Assembly (NCBI GenBank): GCA_044445965.1
Contig: JBIOEJ010000013.1
Coordinates: 1 to 64,000, forward strand
Reading direction: 5' to 3'
DNA length: 64,000 nt
DNA from: GAS188 sp044445965
GTDB taxonomy: Bacteria; Pseudomonadota; Alphaproteobacteria; Rhizobiales; Beijerinckiaceae
Shown here: positions 19,412-28,523 of the stretch, piece by piece
Layout of the letters: each line of letters starts with the position of its first letter
Position numbering within the stretch: the first letter of the stretch is position 1
Program-made: the position numbers and the translations under genes
The notes under the pieces: model-generated
What the model was told of the DNA's origin: nothing
Databases searched by the model: none
The model's input: only the letters and a program-made list of their open reading frames with translations

Positions 19412-20556
19412 ATGATTCTCGTCGAGCGCTACATTTTCAAGACTGTCCTCGTGGCGTTCCTGGCAGTATGCCTCGCGCTGACGGCATCTGGGTCACGCAG
19501 GCGCTTCGCGAGCTCGACTTGATCACCGGTCAGGGGCAGTCGTTCCTCATCTTCATCACGTTCAATCTGATGTCGCTGCCGACGCTGCTCGCCATCGTCG
19601 CCCCGGTCGCGCTATTCGCCGGGACGCTGTCGACGCTCAACAAGCTCAACGGCGACAGCGAGCTGATCGTGATGAGCGCTTCGGGAATTGCGCCGCTGCG
19701 GTTGGCGACGCCGTTTATCGTGTTGGCGCTGATTGTAGCGGCGTTCTCCGCCTGGCTATCGATTTCGGTCATCCCCGAGAGCTTCAGGGCGCTACGGGAT
19801 TTGATCAGCCATGTCCGGGCCGATGTGATCACCAAGGTTGCGCAGGAGGGTCGGTTCACCGTCCTCGACTCGGGGGTCACTTTCCATTTTCGCGAGAAGA
19901 AAGGCGATGCGCTCGAGGGCGTGTTCATGGAGGATTCCCGCGACCCGGAAAAGCCCAGCGTCTATCTGGCAGAGCGCGGTCACACCGTGTCGACCGCTTC
20001 GGCGAGCTTCCTCGTGCTGGAAAGCGGCTACGTGCAACGCAGCCAAGGCGCCGGGAAGGACCCGGCCATGGTCACCTTCGACCGTTATGCGCTGGACCTG
20101 TCGCAGCTCGCCCAGGACGCGGAACAAACGATCTACAAGCCCCGCGAGCGCTCTACCGCCGATCTATTGGCGGTGGATGCCAGCGATGCCTATGCCCAAC
20201 TCACCGCCGGTCGGTTCCGGGCGGAGCTGCATGACCGCTTCTCCGCGCCGCTGTTCCCCTTCGCCTGCATGATGATCGCCTTTGCGGCTCTCGGCAGCGC
20301 GCGCACCACGCGACAGGGCCGAGGCAAGGCGATGGCCGCCGCTATCGCCACGATCGTGGCGCTCAGGATCGCGGTTTTCGGCATATCAAGTCTGGTGGTC
20401 CGCAGCGAATGGGCCGTGCCGCTCGCTTATTTGGTGCCGATCGGCGTCACCGCGATTGCCGCCGTCATCGCCTTCCGGCTCAATTGGCTGGTCAGCTTCG
20501 TCGCAAACCAGATTCGGCGCACAAATCGACCGTTCAGGGCCATGCCGGCATCATGA
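19412..20556 (+). pseudogene. lptF: LPS export permease LptF, frameshifted near N-terminus
   Basis: LptF with LptG forms the inner-membrane channel that, driven by LptB, lifts lipopolysaccharide towards the outer membrane. The gene starts at ATG 19412 with MILVERYIFKTVLVAFLAVC, but after CTGACG the reading frame is lost. The family continues GIWVTQALRELDLITGQGQS, which here needs ACGGGC instead of the observed ACGGC, so one G is missing at about 19483. With it restored the protein has 381 residues with six membrane segments and the periplasmic jellyroll. The TGA overlaps the lptG ATG. As lptF is normally essential, a real null is unlikely and a sequence error is favoured. Confidence 0.9.
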
Positions 20557-21644
20557 TCGGCATTGGTTGGACGCTTGGGCGCTATTTTTCGTTGCGCTTC
20601 ACGCATTGGATTCTCGGCGTCTTCCTGACCGTGTTCGGTCTGATCTATCTGATCGATTTCGTCGAATTCCTGCGCCGTGCCGGCGACACGCCGGGGGCGA
20701 CCGTCGGTTTGCTCGCGGTGCTGTCCTTGTACCGGACGCCGGTGGTCGCCGAGCAAGTCATGCCATTCGCCGTCATGTTCGGCTCGATGGGGGCTTTCCT
20801 AGCCTTGTCGCGCAAACTCGAGCTCGTGGTGACCCGTGCGGCCGGCGTATCCGTCTGGCAGTTCGCGTTTCCAGCCGTGCTCGTGGCGCTGTTGGGGGGG
20901 CTCATCGCCACCATGGCCTATGATCCCATGTCGGCGCGCTTGAAGCAGCACGCCGACACGATGGAGGCCAAGCTCGTCGGGCGCGGCACAAGAACGGGCG
21001 CGAAGAGCATATTGTGGCTCAGGCAGCGCTCGATCGACGGGCAGGCCATCGTCAGGGTGAAGTTCGCGGCCGATGGAGGCGAGACTCTCAAGGGCGTGAC
21101 GGTCTTCGAGTTCGATCAGAATGGCGTCTTCGAGCAGAGAGTCGATGCCGAGGAAGCCAGCCTGCGTGAAGGCTTCTGGCTGTTGCGCGATGCGAGGCTC
21201 ATCATCCCCGGAGTCGAGCCGGAATCGCATGACAGTTACATCGTAGCCACCAACCTGACGCGCGATCAGCTTCGGCAGACATTCTTGCCTCCGGAAAATG
21301 TGCCTTTTTGGCAACTGCCTGTGATTGTCGCTCAATCCGAGCTCGCAGGGCTTGATGCGACCCGCTACCGCCTGCGATACCAGAAGCTCGTCGCCCAACC
21401 CATCATGTTCCTGGCTATGGTCCTCGTCGCCGCATCGGTTTCCTTAAGGTTTTTCCGCTTTGGTGGCGTTGCGCCCATGGTTCTGGCTGGCGTGATAGCG
21501 GGCTTCGTGCTTTACGTCGCGAGTGAATTGGTCGAGAATCTAGGCGCCGCGGGAATTGTGGGGCCCGGCGTAGCCGCGTGGCTGCCAGCAACGGTGGGGA
21601 CGCTTCTCGGCGTCCTCAGCTTGCTGCACCAGGAGGACGGGTGA
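20553..21644 (+). CDS. lptG: LPS export permease LptG
   Basis: This 363-residue partner of LptF in the LptB2FG lipopolysaccharide extractor has three N-terminal membrane segments (TLGRYFSLRFTHWILGVFL onward), a periplasmic beta-jellyroll domain (about residues 130-260), and three C-terminal segments ending in LLGVLSLLHQEDG. The start overlaps the lptF stop and the stop overlaps the lptD start by one base (TGATG). lptF, lptG and lptD thus form one tightly coupled unit, the usual order in alphaproteobacteria. Confidence 0.93.
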   Translation: MIGIGWTLGRYFSLRFTHWILGVFLTVFGLIYLIDFVEFLRRAGDTPGATVGLLAVLSLYRTPVVAEQVMPFAVMFGSMGAFLALSRKLELVVTRAAGVSVWQFAFPAVLVALLGGLIATMAYDPMSARLKQHADTMEAKLVGRGTRTGAKSILWLRQRSIDGQAIVRVKFAADGGETLKGVTVFEFDQNGVFEQRVDAEEASLREGFWLLRDARLIIPGVEPESHDSYIVATNLTRDQLRQTFLPPENVPFWQLPVIVAQSELAGLDATRYRLRYQKLVAQPIMFLAMVLVAASVSLRFFRFGGVAPMVLAGVIAGFVLYVASELVENLGAAGIVGPGVAAWLPATVGTLLGVLSLLHQEDG

Positions 21645-24346
21645 TGTCGATCCGCATCGGCGCGAGCCGAATCGGACCGAGGGTTGGAATTGTGCGCTCT
21701 CGCCGAGGCCGCTTGCCGCTGACGCGGCTCGCGGGTGTCCTCGTGGCGGTGGTGCTCGGCTGCGCGCTATCGGCTTCCGTCGAGGCGCAGACCCCCGACC
21801 ACAACGCGCAAAAGGCCGCGGCCAAGCAGGCGAGCGGCCAATCGGACATGCTCGTCGAGGCCAAGGAGATGGTCTACGACAAGGACAAGAACACGGTGTC
21901 CGCCGTCGGCAATGCCAAGGTCTACTATCAGGGCAAGGTGCTTGAAGCCGACAAGGTGACTTATTACCGCGACCAGAAGCGGGTGCTCGCCGAGGGCAAC
22001 GCCAAGCTCACCGACGAGCAGGGCAATGTGTTTTACGGCACGACATTCGAGCTGACCGACGACTTCAAGAACGCCTTCATGAACTCGCTCCTCGTCGTAT
22101 CGAAGGAAACGCCGGCGGCATCGGGGAACCCGGCCTACAGGACCCGCTTCGCCGGGCCGCGCGCCGAGCGCGTCGAGGGCGAAACGACGACCGTCCAAAA
22201 TGGCACCTATACGGCTTGCGAGCCTTGCAAGGACGACCCCACCAAGCCACCGCTCTGGCAGGTGCGCGCCAAGCGCATCATCGACAATCACATCGAGCAC
22301 AAGGTCTACTACGAGGATGCCTGGCTGGAATTATACGGTTGGCCGGTCGCCTACATGCCCTATTTCTCGGCGCCTGACCCGAGCGTGCGCCGCGCCTCGG
22401 GCTTTCTCGCGCCGCATTTCTTCGGCGGCAGCAATGTCGGATACGGAGTGGGCGTTCCCTATTTTTGGGCTCTGGCGCCCGACTACGATGTGACGATCAC
22501 ACCGAGTTACCTCACCCAACAGGGATTTCTCGGCGAGGTCGAATGGCGCCAGCGGTTGAGCAACGGCGCCTACTCGATCAAGGTCAGCGGCATCAACCAG
22601 CAGGACCCCAATGCCTTTTCGGCGCCCCCCTATGGCGCGAGCAACAAGAAGTTCCGTGGATCAGTCGAGAGCACGGGGCGGTTCTTCATCAACGAGAACT
22701 GGAAATATGGCTGGGACGTCGCCGGGGCGACCGACAAGTGGTTCTTCCACGACTACAAGGTCCGCAGCCCGAATATCACCTGGTACGACTTCAACCAGTT
22801 CAGAGAGGCAGTTTCCTCGGTCTACCTGACGGGCAAGGGCGAGCGCAGCTGGTTCGACCTGCGCGGCTCCTACTTCGAAACGCTGAACGGCTTAGACTAT
22901 CAAAAGCAGATACCGGTCGCGGCGCCGGTGCTCGACTATGACCGCAGGTTCAACGGGCCGAGCTTCCTCGGCGGTGAATTCACGCTCAACGCCAATATGG
23001 AGAACGTCCATCGTCAGGCCGGCGACTTCCTCGATACGAAGTTCCGCGGCAATCCCAGCCCCCTGAACCCGAATTATTTCAATACGTTCCTGTTCAACCA
23101 GAACAATTCGGTCGGCTACGGCAATATCTACGATGCCTGCGCCATCTATTCCAAGGCGACCTGCCTCGTCCGCGGCATTCCCGGAGATTATGCCCGCGCC
23201 TCCGTCGATCTGTCCTGGCGGCGGCGGATCATCGACGATTTCGGCGAGGTCTGGACGCCCTTCGCCTATTTCAAAGGGCAGGGCTCGCTGACGAACATCG
23301 ACACGAGCGGCTACAACAACATCCAGATCGGCAATTTCATCAGCCCGAGCCAGGACTTCGGCGTGCGCGCCATGCCGGCCATCGGCCTCGAATACCGTTT
23401 CCCCTTCGTCGCCGCGAGCGATTGGGGAACGAGCGTCATCGAGCCGATCGCGGAGGTGATCGCGCGGCCGAACGAGTCGCGTATCGGGCATTTGCCCAAT
23501 GAAGACGCGCAGAGCCTCGTCTTCGACGACACGAATTTGTTCCAATGGGACAAGTACTCCGGCTATGACCGCATGGAGGGTGGCACGCGCGCCAATGCCG
23601 GGGTGCAATACACTTTCACGACCAAGGGCGGCGCCTACGTCAATGCGCTGGTTGGCGAGTCCTACGCGCTTGCCGGCCTGAACTCCTTCTCGAGGGGGGA
23701 TCTCGCCAATGTCGGCCTCGACTCTGGCTTGACCACAAAACGGTCTGACTTGGTCGGCCGTGTTCGGTTCGAGCCGTTCGGCTGGTTCTCGACGACGGTG
23801 CGCGGGCGCTTGGACGAGCGCGATTTGGCGGCTAACCGCCTCGAGGTCACGAGCAGCCTTGTCCCGTTCCAGGCGTTCAACTGGTTCCCGGACAACAAGA
23901 ATCTGCGGAGTCTGACGTTTTCAGCCGGCTACGCGCACATAGCGGCACAGCCCGATTTGGGGCAGTTCTATCGGCGCAATGCGCTGAACGTTGGCGGCAG
24001 CTGGAATTTCTGGAGCGACTGGACGGTGAGCGGGGGCATCACCTATGATCTCTCGAACCATCTCGTCCCGACTGTGTTGTCCAACGATCCCACCGTCCCC
24101 TTGCACTATTCGCACGGGCTGTTCGAGCCTTCCTCGACCTCCCTGATGCTGCAGTACAAGAACGATTGCTGCACCCTCAAGGGGCAATACGTGACGGGCT
24201 ATTCGACTTCCAGCTACGGCGGGCGCGTGCATGACGAGACGGTGATGTTCACTCTCGAATTGCGGACGCTCGGCGCCTTCAGCTATTCGTCGGACGTGAC
24301 GTCGCTCTACAACTCCGTCGACGGCATCAGCTCCACCACCAAGTGA
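21644..24346 (+). CDS. lptD: LPS assembly outer-membrane protein LptD
   Basis: This 900-residue protein places lipopolysaccharide into the outer leaflet together with LptE. A signal peptide (LAGVLVAVVLGCALSASVEAQ) ends near residue 46. An OstA-like periplasmic domain follows (LVEAKEMVYDKDKNTVSAVG, about residues 66-165), and a large beta-barrel makes up the remainder, with many alternating Tyr/Trp strands. Cysteine pairs CEPC near residue 191 and CC near 842 may form the disulfides needed for assembly. AGGAGG at 21631 marks the start. The stop overlaps the pdxA start directly; the surA gene usually found in this place is absent. Confidence 0.93.
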   Translation: MSIRIGASRIGPRVGIVRSRRGRLPLTRLAGVLVAVVLGCALSASVEAQTPDHNAQKAAAKQASGQSDMLVEAKEMVYDKDKNTVSAVGNAKVYYQGKVLEADKVTYYRDQKRVLAEGNAKLTDEQGNVFYGTTFELTDDFKNAFMNSLLVVSKETPAASGNPAYRTRFAGPRAERVEGETTTVQNGTYTACEPCKDDPTKPPLWQVRAKRIIDNHIEHKVYYEDAWLELYGWPVAYMPYFSAPDPSVRRASGFLAPHFFGGSNVGYGVGVPYFWALAPDYDVTITPSYLTQQGFLGEVEWRQRLSNGAYSIKVSGINQQDPNAFSAPPYGASNKKFRGSVESTGRFFINENWKYGWDVAGATDKWFFHDYKVRSPNITWYDFNQFREAVSSVYLTGKGERSWFDLRGSYFETLNGLDYQKQIPVAAPVLDYDRRFNGPSFLGGEFTLNANMENVHRQAGDFLDTKFRGNPSPLNPNYFNTFLFNQNNSVGYGNIYDACAIYSKATCLVRGIPGDYARASVDLSWRRRIIDDFGEVWTPFAYFKGQGSLTNIDTSGYNNIQIGNFISPSQDFGVRAMPAIGLEYRFPFVAASDWGTSVIEPIAEVIARPNESRIGHLPNEDAQSLVFDDTNLFQWDKYSGYDRMEGGTRANAGVQYTFTTKGGAYVNALVGESYALAGLNSFSRGDLANVGLDSGLTTKRSDLVGRVRFEPFGWFSTTVRGRLDERDLAANRLEVTSSLVPFQAFNWFPDNKNLRSLTFSAGYAHIAAQPDLGQFYRRNALNVGGSWNFWSDWTVSGGITYDLSNHLVPTVLSNDPTVPLHYSHGLFEPSSTSLMLQYKNDCCTLKGQYVTGYSTSSYGGRVHDETVMFTLELRTLGAFSYSSDVTSLYNSVDGISSTTK

Positions 24347-25395
24347 TGGGCTCAACGACGGGCCATCGTCGAAGGCTGCCGCTTGCCGTTACCCTCGGCG
24401 ATCCCTCGGGAATTGGACCGGAGCTCATCTTGAGGGCGTGGCTGAGCGCTCGGGCGCGGAGCGATCTGCCGAGCTTCGCCGCGATTGCCGACGCGCGATT
24501 TCTGTCCAAGGTCGCGCGCGACCTCGGCTTCGACGTGCCGGTGCTGCGCTGCGCGGCGGCCGAGGCGGGAGCGATCTTTCCGCGCGCCTTGCCGGTCATC
24601 GATCTCGGCTACCCGATCCTCGCCGAGGCTGGCGCTCCGAGCGTCGCGAACGCGCCGGCCGTGATCGCCTCGATCAAGCGGGCCGTCGAGCTCGTAAGGG
24701 AAGGTCGTTGCGCCGGCGTGGTGACGAGCCCGATCGCCAAATATGTGTTGCAGGCCCAGGGTTTTCCCTATCCTGGGCATACCGAGTTCCTGGGTGCGCT
24801 GACGGCGGAATTATGGGGGCGGCCCTCTATGCCGGTCATGCTGCTATGGTCGCGTGAGCTCGCGGTCGTGCCGGTGACGACCCATGTTCCGCTCGCCGAG
24901 GTGCCGCGCCTGTTGACGACCAATCTCATCGTCGAGACGGGACGCATCGTGGCACGCGACCTCGCCAAGCGCTTCGGCATCGCTTCGCCGCGTCTCGCGG
25001 TCGCCGGGCTCAACCCGCATGCCGGCGAGAACGGCACGCTCGGTTCGGAGGACTTGTCGATCATCGCCCCTGCGATCGAACGCCTGCGGGCGCAAGGGAT
25101 CGCGGCGAGCGGGCCCTATCCGGCCGATACCCTGTTCCATGCGCGCGCCCGCGCCGGCTATGATGTCGTGCTCGCCATGTATCACGACCAGGCGCTGGTG
25201 CCGATCAAGACGCTCGCCTTCGACGAGGCGGTCAACGTCACGCTGGGCCTGCCCTTCCTGCGCACCTCGCCGGATCACGGTACCGCCTTCGACATTGCCG
25301 GCAAGGGCGTGGCGCGGCCGGAAAGCTTCATCGCGGCGCTCGAGCTCGCCGGCAGGCTGACCCAGGCGGAGCGTGCGGCCATGCTGGCGCATTGA
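24346..25395 (+). CDS. pdxA: 4-hydroxythreonine-4-phosphate dehydrogenase
   Basis: PdxA oxidises 4-phosphohydroxy-threonine with NAD in the DXP-dependent branch of pyridoxal phosphate synthesis. The protein has 349 residues and the signature segments LAVTLGDPSGIGPELI at the N-terminus and GHTEFL near residue 147. The metal-binding His residues lie in HVPLAEV, GLNPHAGE and MYHDQAL, and the C-terminal TSPDHGTAFDIAGKG is complete. GTG 24343 just before the ATG is an alternative start, and either overlaps the lptD stop. It is followed five bases later by rsmA, as in E. coli. Confidence 0.94.
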   Translation: MGSTTGHRRRLPLAVTLGDPSGIGPELILRAWLSARARSDLPSFAAIADARFLSKVARDLGFDVPVLRCAAAEAGAIFPRALPVIDLGYPILAEAGAPSVANAPAVIASIKRAVELVREGRCAGVVTSPIAKYVLQAQGFPYPGHTEFLGALTAELWGRPSMPVMLLWSRELAVVPVTTHVPLAEVPRLLTTNLIVETGRIVARDLAKRFGIASPRLAVAGLNPHAGENGTLGSEDLSIIAPAIERLRAQGIAASGPYPADTLFHARARAGYDVVLAMYHDQALVPIKTLAFDEAVNVTLGLPFLRTSPDHGTAFDIAGKGVARPESFIAALELAGRLTQAERAAMLAH

Positions 25396-25399
25396 GGTC

Positions 25400-26245
25400 A
25401 TGACCGGGCTCGACACCTTGCCGCCCTTGCGCGAGGTGGTCCGCGTCCATGGGCTCGGGGCCAGGAAGTCGCTCGGCCAGAACTATCTCTTCGATCTCAA
25501 CTTGACCCGTAAGATCGCCCGTTCGACCGGCTCGCTCGCAGACGTCAATGTCATCGAGATCGGCCCCGGACCCGGCGGCCTGACCCGCGCGCTGCTGGCC
25601 GAGGGGGCGGCACATGTCGTGGCCATCGAGGCAGATCGCCGTTTCCTTCCCGCGCTCGAAGAGATCGCCGCATGCGCCGAGGGCCGGCTGACGATCATCC
25701 AGGGCGATGCGCTCGCACTCGATCTCGCCACGCTCGCGGGCGGGGGGAAAGCGCGGGTGATCGCCAATCTGCCTTACAACCTCGCAACCCCCCTCATTGT
25801 CGGCTGGCTCAAGTCGGAGCCTTGGCCGCCCTGGTGGGAGGCGCTCGCCGTCATGGTTCAGCGCGAGGTGGCGTTGCGCATCGTGGCGACGCCTGAAGAG
25901 CGTGCGGCCTATGGCAGGCTCGCCGTGCTCGCCGGCTGGCGCAGCGAGGCGCGCCTCCTCTTCGACGTGCCGGCAGCCGCTTTCACACCGCCCCCGAAGG
26001 TGACCTCCTCCTTGGTCCGCCTCATCCCGCGCGCCGACCCGCTTGCATGCGATCTTCGCTCGCTCGAACGGGCTACCACGGCGGCTTTCGGTCAGCGGCG
26101 CAAGATGCTGCGCCAGAGCTTGAAGACGCTCGGCGTCGATCCCCTGCCGCTCCTCGCCGCGGCGGGCCTCGAACCGACGAGCCGGGCCGAGCAAGCGCCG
26201 GTCGAGGCCTTCGTGGCGATGGCGAACAGATTGGCCGCGGACTGA
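25400..26245 (+). CDS. rsmA: 16S rRNA (adenine1518/1519-N6) dimethyltransferase
   Basis: RsmA (KsgA) uses S-adenosylmethionine to dimethylate two adjacent adenines in helix 45 of 16S rRNA late in 30S assembly. The 281-residue protein shows KSLGQNYLFD near residue 22, the SAM-binding IEIGPGPGGLT (about 52-62), the catalytic NLPYN (about 122-126) and the C-terminal FTPPPKV and FGQRRKMLRQSLK segments. ATG 25400 follows GAGGTC. Loss of this enzyme gives kasugamycin resistance in E. coli. Its position after pdxA is conserved across proteobacteria. Confidence 0.94.
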   Translation: MTGLDTLPPLREVVRVHGLGARKSLGQNYLFDLNLTRKIARSTGSLADVNVIEIGPGPGGLTRALLAEGAAHVVAIEADRRFLPALEEIAACAEGRLTIIQGDALALDLATLAGGGKARVIANLPYNLATPLIVGWLKSEPWPPWWEALAVMVQREVALRIVATPEERAAYGRLAVLAGWRSEARLLFDVPAAAFTPPPKVTSSLVRLIPRADPLACDLRSLERATTAAFGQRRKMLRQSLKTLGVDPLPLLAAAGLEPTSRAEQAPVEAFVAMANRLAAD

Positions 26246-26282
26246 ACTGAACGGCTCTCCGGCGGTAGGGCGCTGGCGAGGC

Positions 26283-27041
26283 TCAGACGAGATGGCGACC
26301 GCCATCGACGACGATGCGTGTGCCGGTCGCCATCTTGAGATGCGTGATACAGGCCATGACGGCGAGCGCCACGTCCTCCGGCTCGGTGACGCGCTTCAGT
26401 GGCGTGGTCGCGGCGATCTTCTCGAGCGCCGCCCGGTCGCGACCAGCGACAAAATCTGTCGCGACCGCGGCCGGAGAGACACAAAGCACACGGATCTGTG
26501 GTCCGAGCACGCGGGCGAGCGACATGGTCATGGTATCGACGGCGGCCTTGGCGGCGCAATAGGCGATGGAGCTGCCGGAGCCGGTGAAGGCTGAGATCGA
26601 CGAGACGTTCACGATGACGGCGTCGCCTGTCCGGCGCAACAGCGGCGCGAAAGCACGTATCATCGCGAAAGGGCCGCGCGCGTTGGCGATCAGCACCTGG
26701 TCCATGGTCGCGTCGTCGAGCGCCACCAGATCGGCGTGCGGGATGGGCTTGGTGAAACCGGCCGAGTTCACAAGAATGTCGCAGCGGTCGTAGGCCGCCG
26801 CGATTTCGTCGGCGGCGCGCTGCATCGTCTGCGAGTCCTCGAGCGTAATCACGACGGCGCGGTGCGGTCCCGTGGGGAGGCTCCTTATCAGCGCTTGCGC
26901 AGCGTCCAAGCCGCGGTTGTAGCCGACCACGACCGTGGCGCCTGCCGCCGCCAGGCTCTTGGCGGTCGCCGCGCCGATGCCCCTGCTCGCGCCGGTGACC
27001 ATCGCGACTTTGCCGGCGAGCGAAAAGCCCGTGCCGCTCAT
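26283..27041 (-). CDS. SDR-family oxidoreductase, last gene of the hmgA operon
   Basis: This 252-residue short-chain dehydrogenase has VTGASRGIG at residues 15-23, NSAG near 91, catalytic Ser in the NVSS strand, and YCAAK for Tyr/Lys. It ends IVVDGGRHLV, like FabG-type reductases. Its start overlaps the hmgA stop (ATGA), so it is translated with homogentisate dioxygenase. A role in the same catabolic route, interconverting an alcohol and a ketone, is inferred from this coupling only. Confidence 0.85.
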   Translation of the reverse strand: MSGTGFSLAGKVAMVTGASRGIGAATAKSLAAAGATVVVGYNRGLDAAQALIRSLPTGPHRAVVITLEDSQTMQRAADEIAAAYDRCDILVNSAGFTKPIPHADLVALDDATMDQVLIANARGPFAMIRAFAPLLRRTGDAVIVNVSSISAFTGSGSSIAYCAAKAAVDTMTMSLARVLGPQIRVLCVSPAAVATDFVAGRDRAALEKIAATTPLKRVTEPEDVALAVMACITHLKMATGTRIVVDGGRHLV

Positions 27042-28387
27042 GGCCCGGTAAACTGCTTTTCGAGTCCCTGCCAGGCCTCGAAATAGTCGTGCTGCAACTC
27101 AGCGGATTCCAGGGCCTGCCGCGTAAGCCGCATCGGGAAGCGACTCTCGAACATGAAGGCCATGGTATTGTCGATCTTGTGCGGCTTCAGGTCGCCATGG
27201 CTGGCGCGCTTGTGGGTCTCGGCATCGGGTCCGTGCGCCGTCATGCTGTTGTGGAGACTGGCACCGCCCGGCAAGAAGCCCTCCGCCTTCGCGTCATAGG
27301 TGCCGTAGAGGAGGCCCATGAACTCGGTCATGACGTTACGGTGATACCAAGGCGGTCGGAACGTATCCTCGCCGACCAACCAGCGCGGCGCAAAAATAAC
27401 GAAGTCGATATTGGCGACGCCGGGGGTGTCCGAAGGTGCCGTCAGCACGCAGTAGATCGACGGATCCGGGTGATCGAAGCTGACCGTGCCGATCACCATG
27501 AACCGCGCGAGATCGTATTTGTAAGGCGCGAAGTTGCCATGCCAGGCGACCACGTTGAGCGGCGAAGCCTTCATCTCGGCCTCCCATAGATTGCCCTGAA
27601 ACTTTGCGATCAACGTGCAGGGCTGCTCCTTGTCCTCGAAGCTCGCAACCGGCGCCAGGAAATCGCGCGGATTGGCGAGGCCATTCGAGCCGATCGGCCC
27701 AAGCTCCGGCAGGCGCAGTGGCGCACCATAATTCTCGCAGACGTAGCCGCGCGAAGGACCGTCGGGCAGCTCGGCGCGAAAACGCAGACCACACGGCAAG
27801 AGGGCGATCTCACCGGGATGGGCTTCGAGTATCCCGAGCTCCGTCACCAATCGGAGCCGCCCCTGTTGCGGCAAGATCAGCATCTCGCCATCGGCATTGT
27901 AGAAATAGCGATCGATCATCGATTGGTTCGCCGCGTAGATATGCGCTGCCATGCCGGTATTGGTCGAAACATCGCCGTTGCCGCCGAGCGTCACGATACC
28001 TTGGACGAAATCCGTGGCGGTCGCGGGGATCGGCAATGGGCTCCAGCGCAATTGCGACGGTGTTGCTTCGATCTCGTTGAAGGGAGCACTGCGGATCTGC
28101 CGGTTCTCGATGCGCGTATAGGGGCGGTGCACCACAGAGGGGCGCAAGCGATAGGTCCAGGTCCTGCGGTTCTCGTGGCGAGGCGCCGTGAACGACGTAC
28201 CCGAGATCAGCTCGGCATAAAGACCATAGGGCGGGCGCTGCGGGCTGTTGCGGCCGACCGGCAGCGCCCCCGCGAGCGCCTCGGAGACGAACTCATTGCC
28301 GAAGCCCGGCTGATAAGCGAGCTCCCTCGCCGCCCGGCTCGATGCGAGCGTTTTGCTCGTGCGCTCCAGAATGGTGTCGTTGCTCAT
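27038..28387 (-). CDS. hmgA: Homogentisate 1,2-dioxygenase
   Basis: This Fe(II) enzyme opens the ring of homogentisate (2,5-dihydroxyphenylacetate) to 4-maleylacetoacetate. The 449-residue length matches the family. The N-terminus YQPGFGNEFVSEALAGALP is characteristic. The iron ligands are seen in YHRNVMTEFMG (His and Glu) and MTAHGPDAETH (His). The start at 28387 is set by homology. It is the middle gene of a minus-strand operon: MetE-like protein, hmgA, SDR. The usual partners maleylacetoacetate isomerase and fumarylacetoacetase are not in this window, so either they lie elsewhere or the enzyme has been recruited to another 2,5-diol. Confidence 0.93.
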   Translation of the reverse strand: MSNDTILERTSKTLASSRAARELAYQPGFGNEFVSEALAGALPVGRNSPQRPPYGLYAELISGTSFTAPRHENRRTWTYRLRPSVVHRPYTRIENRQIRSAPFNEIEATPSQLRWSPLPIPATATDFVQGIVTLGGNGDVSTNTGMAAHIYAANQSMIDRYFYNADGEMLILPQQGRLRLVTELGILEAHPGEIALLPCGLRFRAELPDGPSRGYVCENYGAPLRLPELGPIGSNGLANPRDFLAPVASFEDKEQPCTLIAKFQGNLWEAEMKASPLNVVAWHGNFAPYKYDLARFMVIGTVSFDHPDPSIYCVLTAPSDTPGVANIDFVIFAPRWLVGEDTFRPPWYHRNVMTEFMGLLYGTYDAKAEGFLPGGASLHNSMTAHGPDAETHKRASHGDLKPHKIDNTMAFMFESRFPMRLTRQALESAELQHDYFEAWQGLEKQFTGP

Positions 28388-28523
28388 GACGGGGCCTCCC
28401 GAACGGTCGAAGTGCCAAAACGAGTGTGCCAACCGGACCGCGTTCCGATTGTCGTGCCGCCGCATCTTTGCTGTGCCGAACTGGCCTCGGCTGCGGCGGC
28501 TGAGACTCCAAGCAGTGAGCCGC

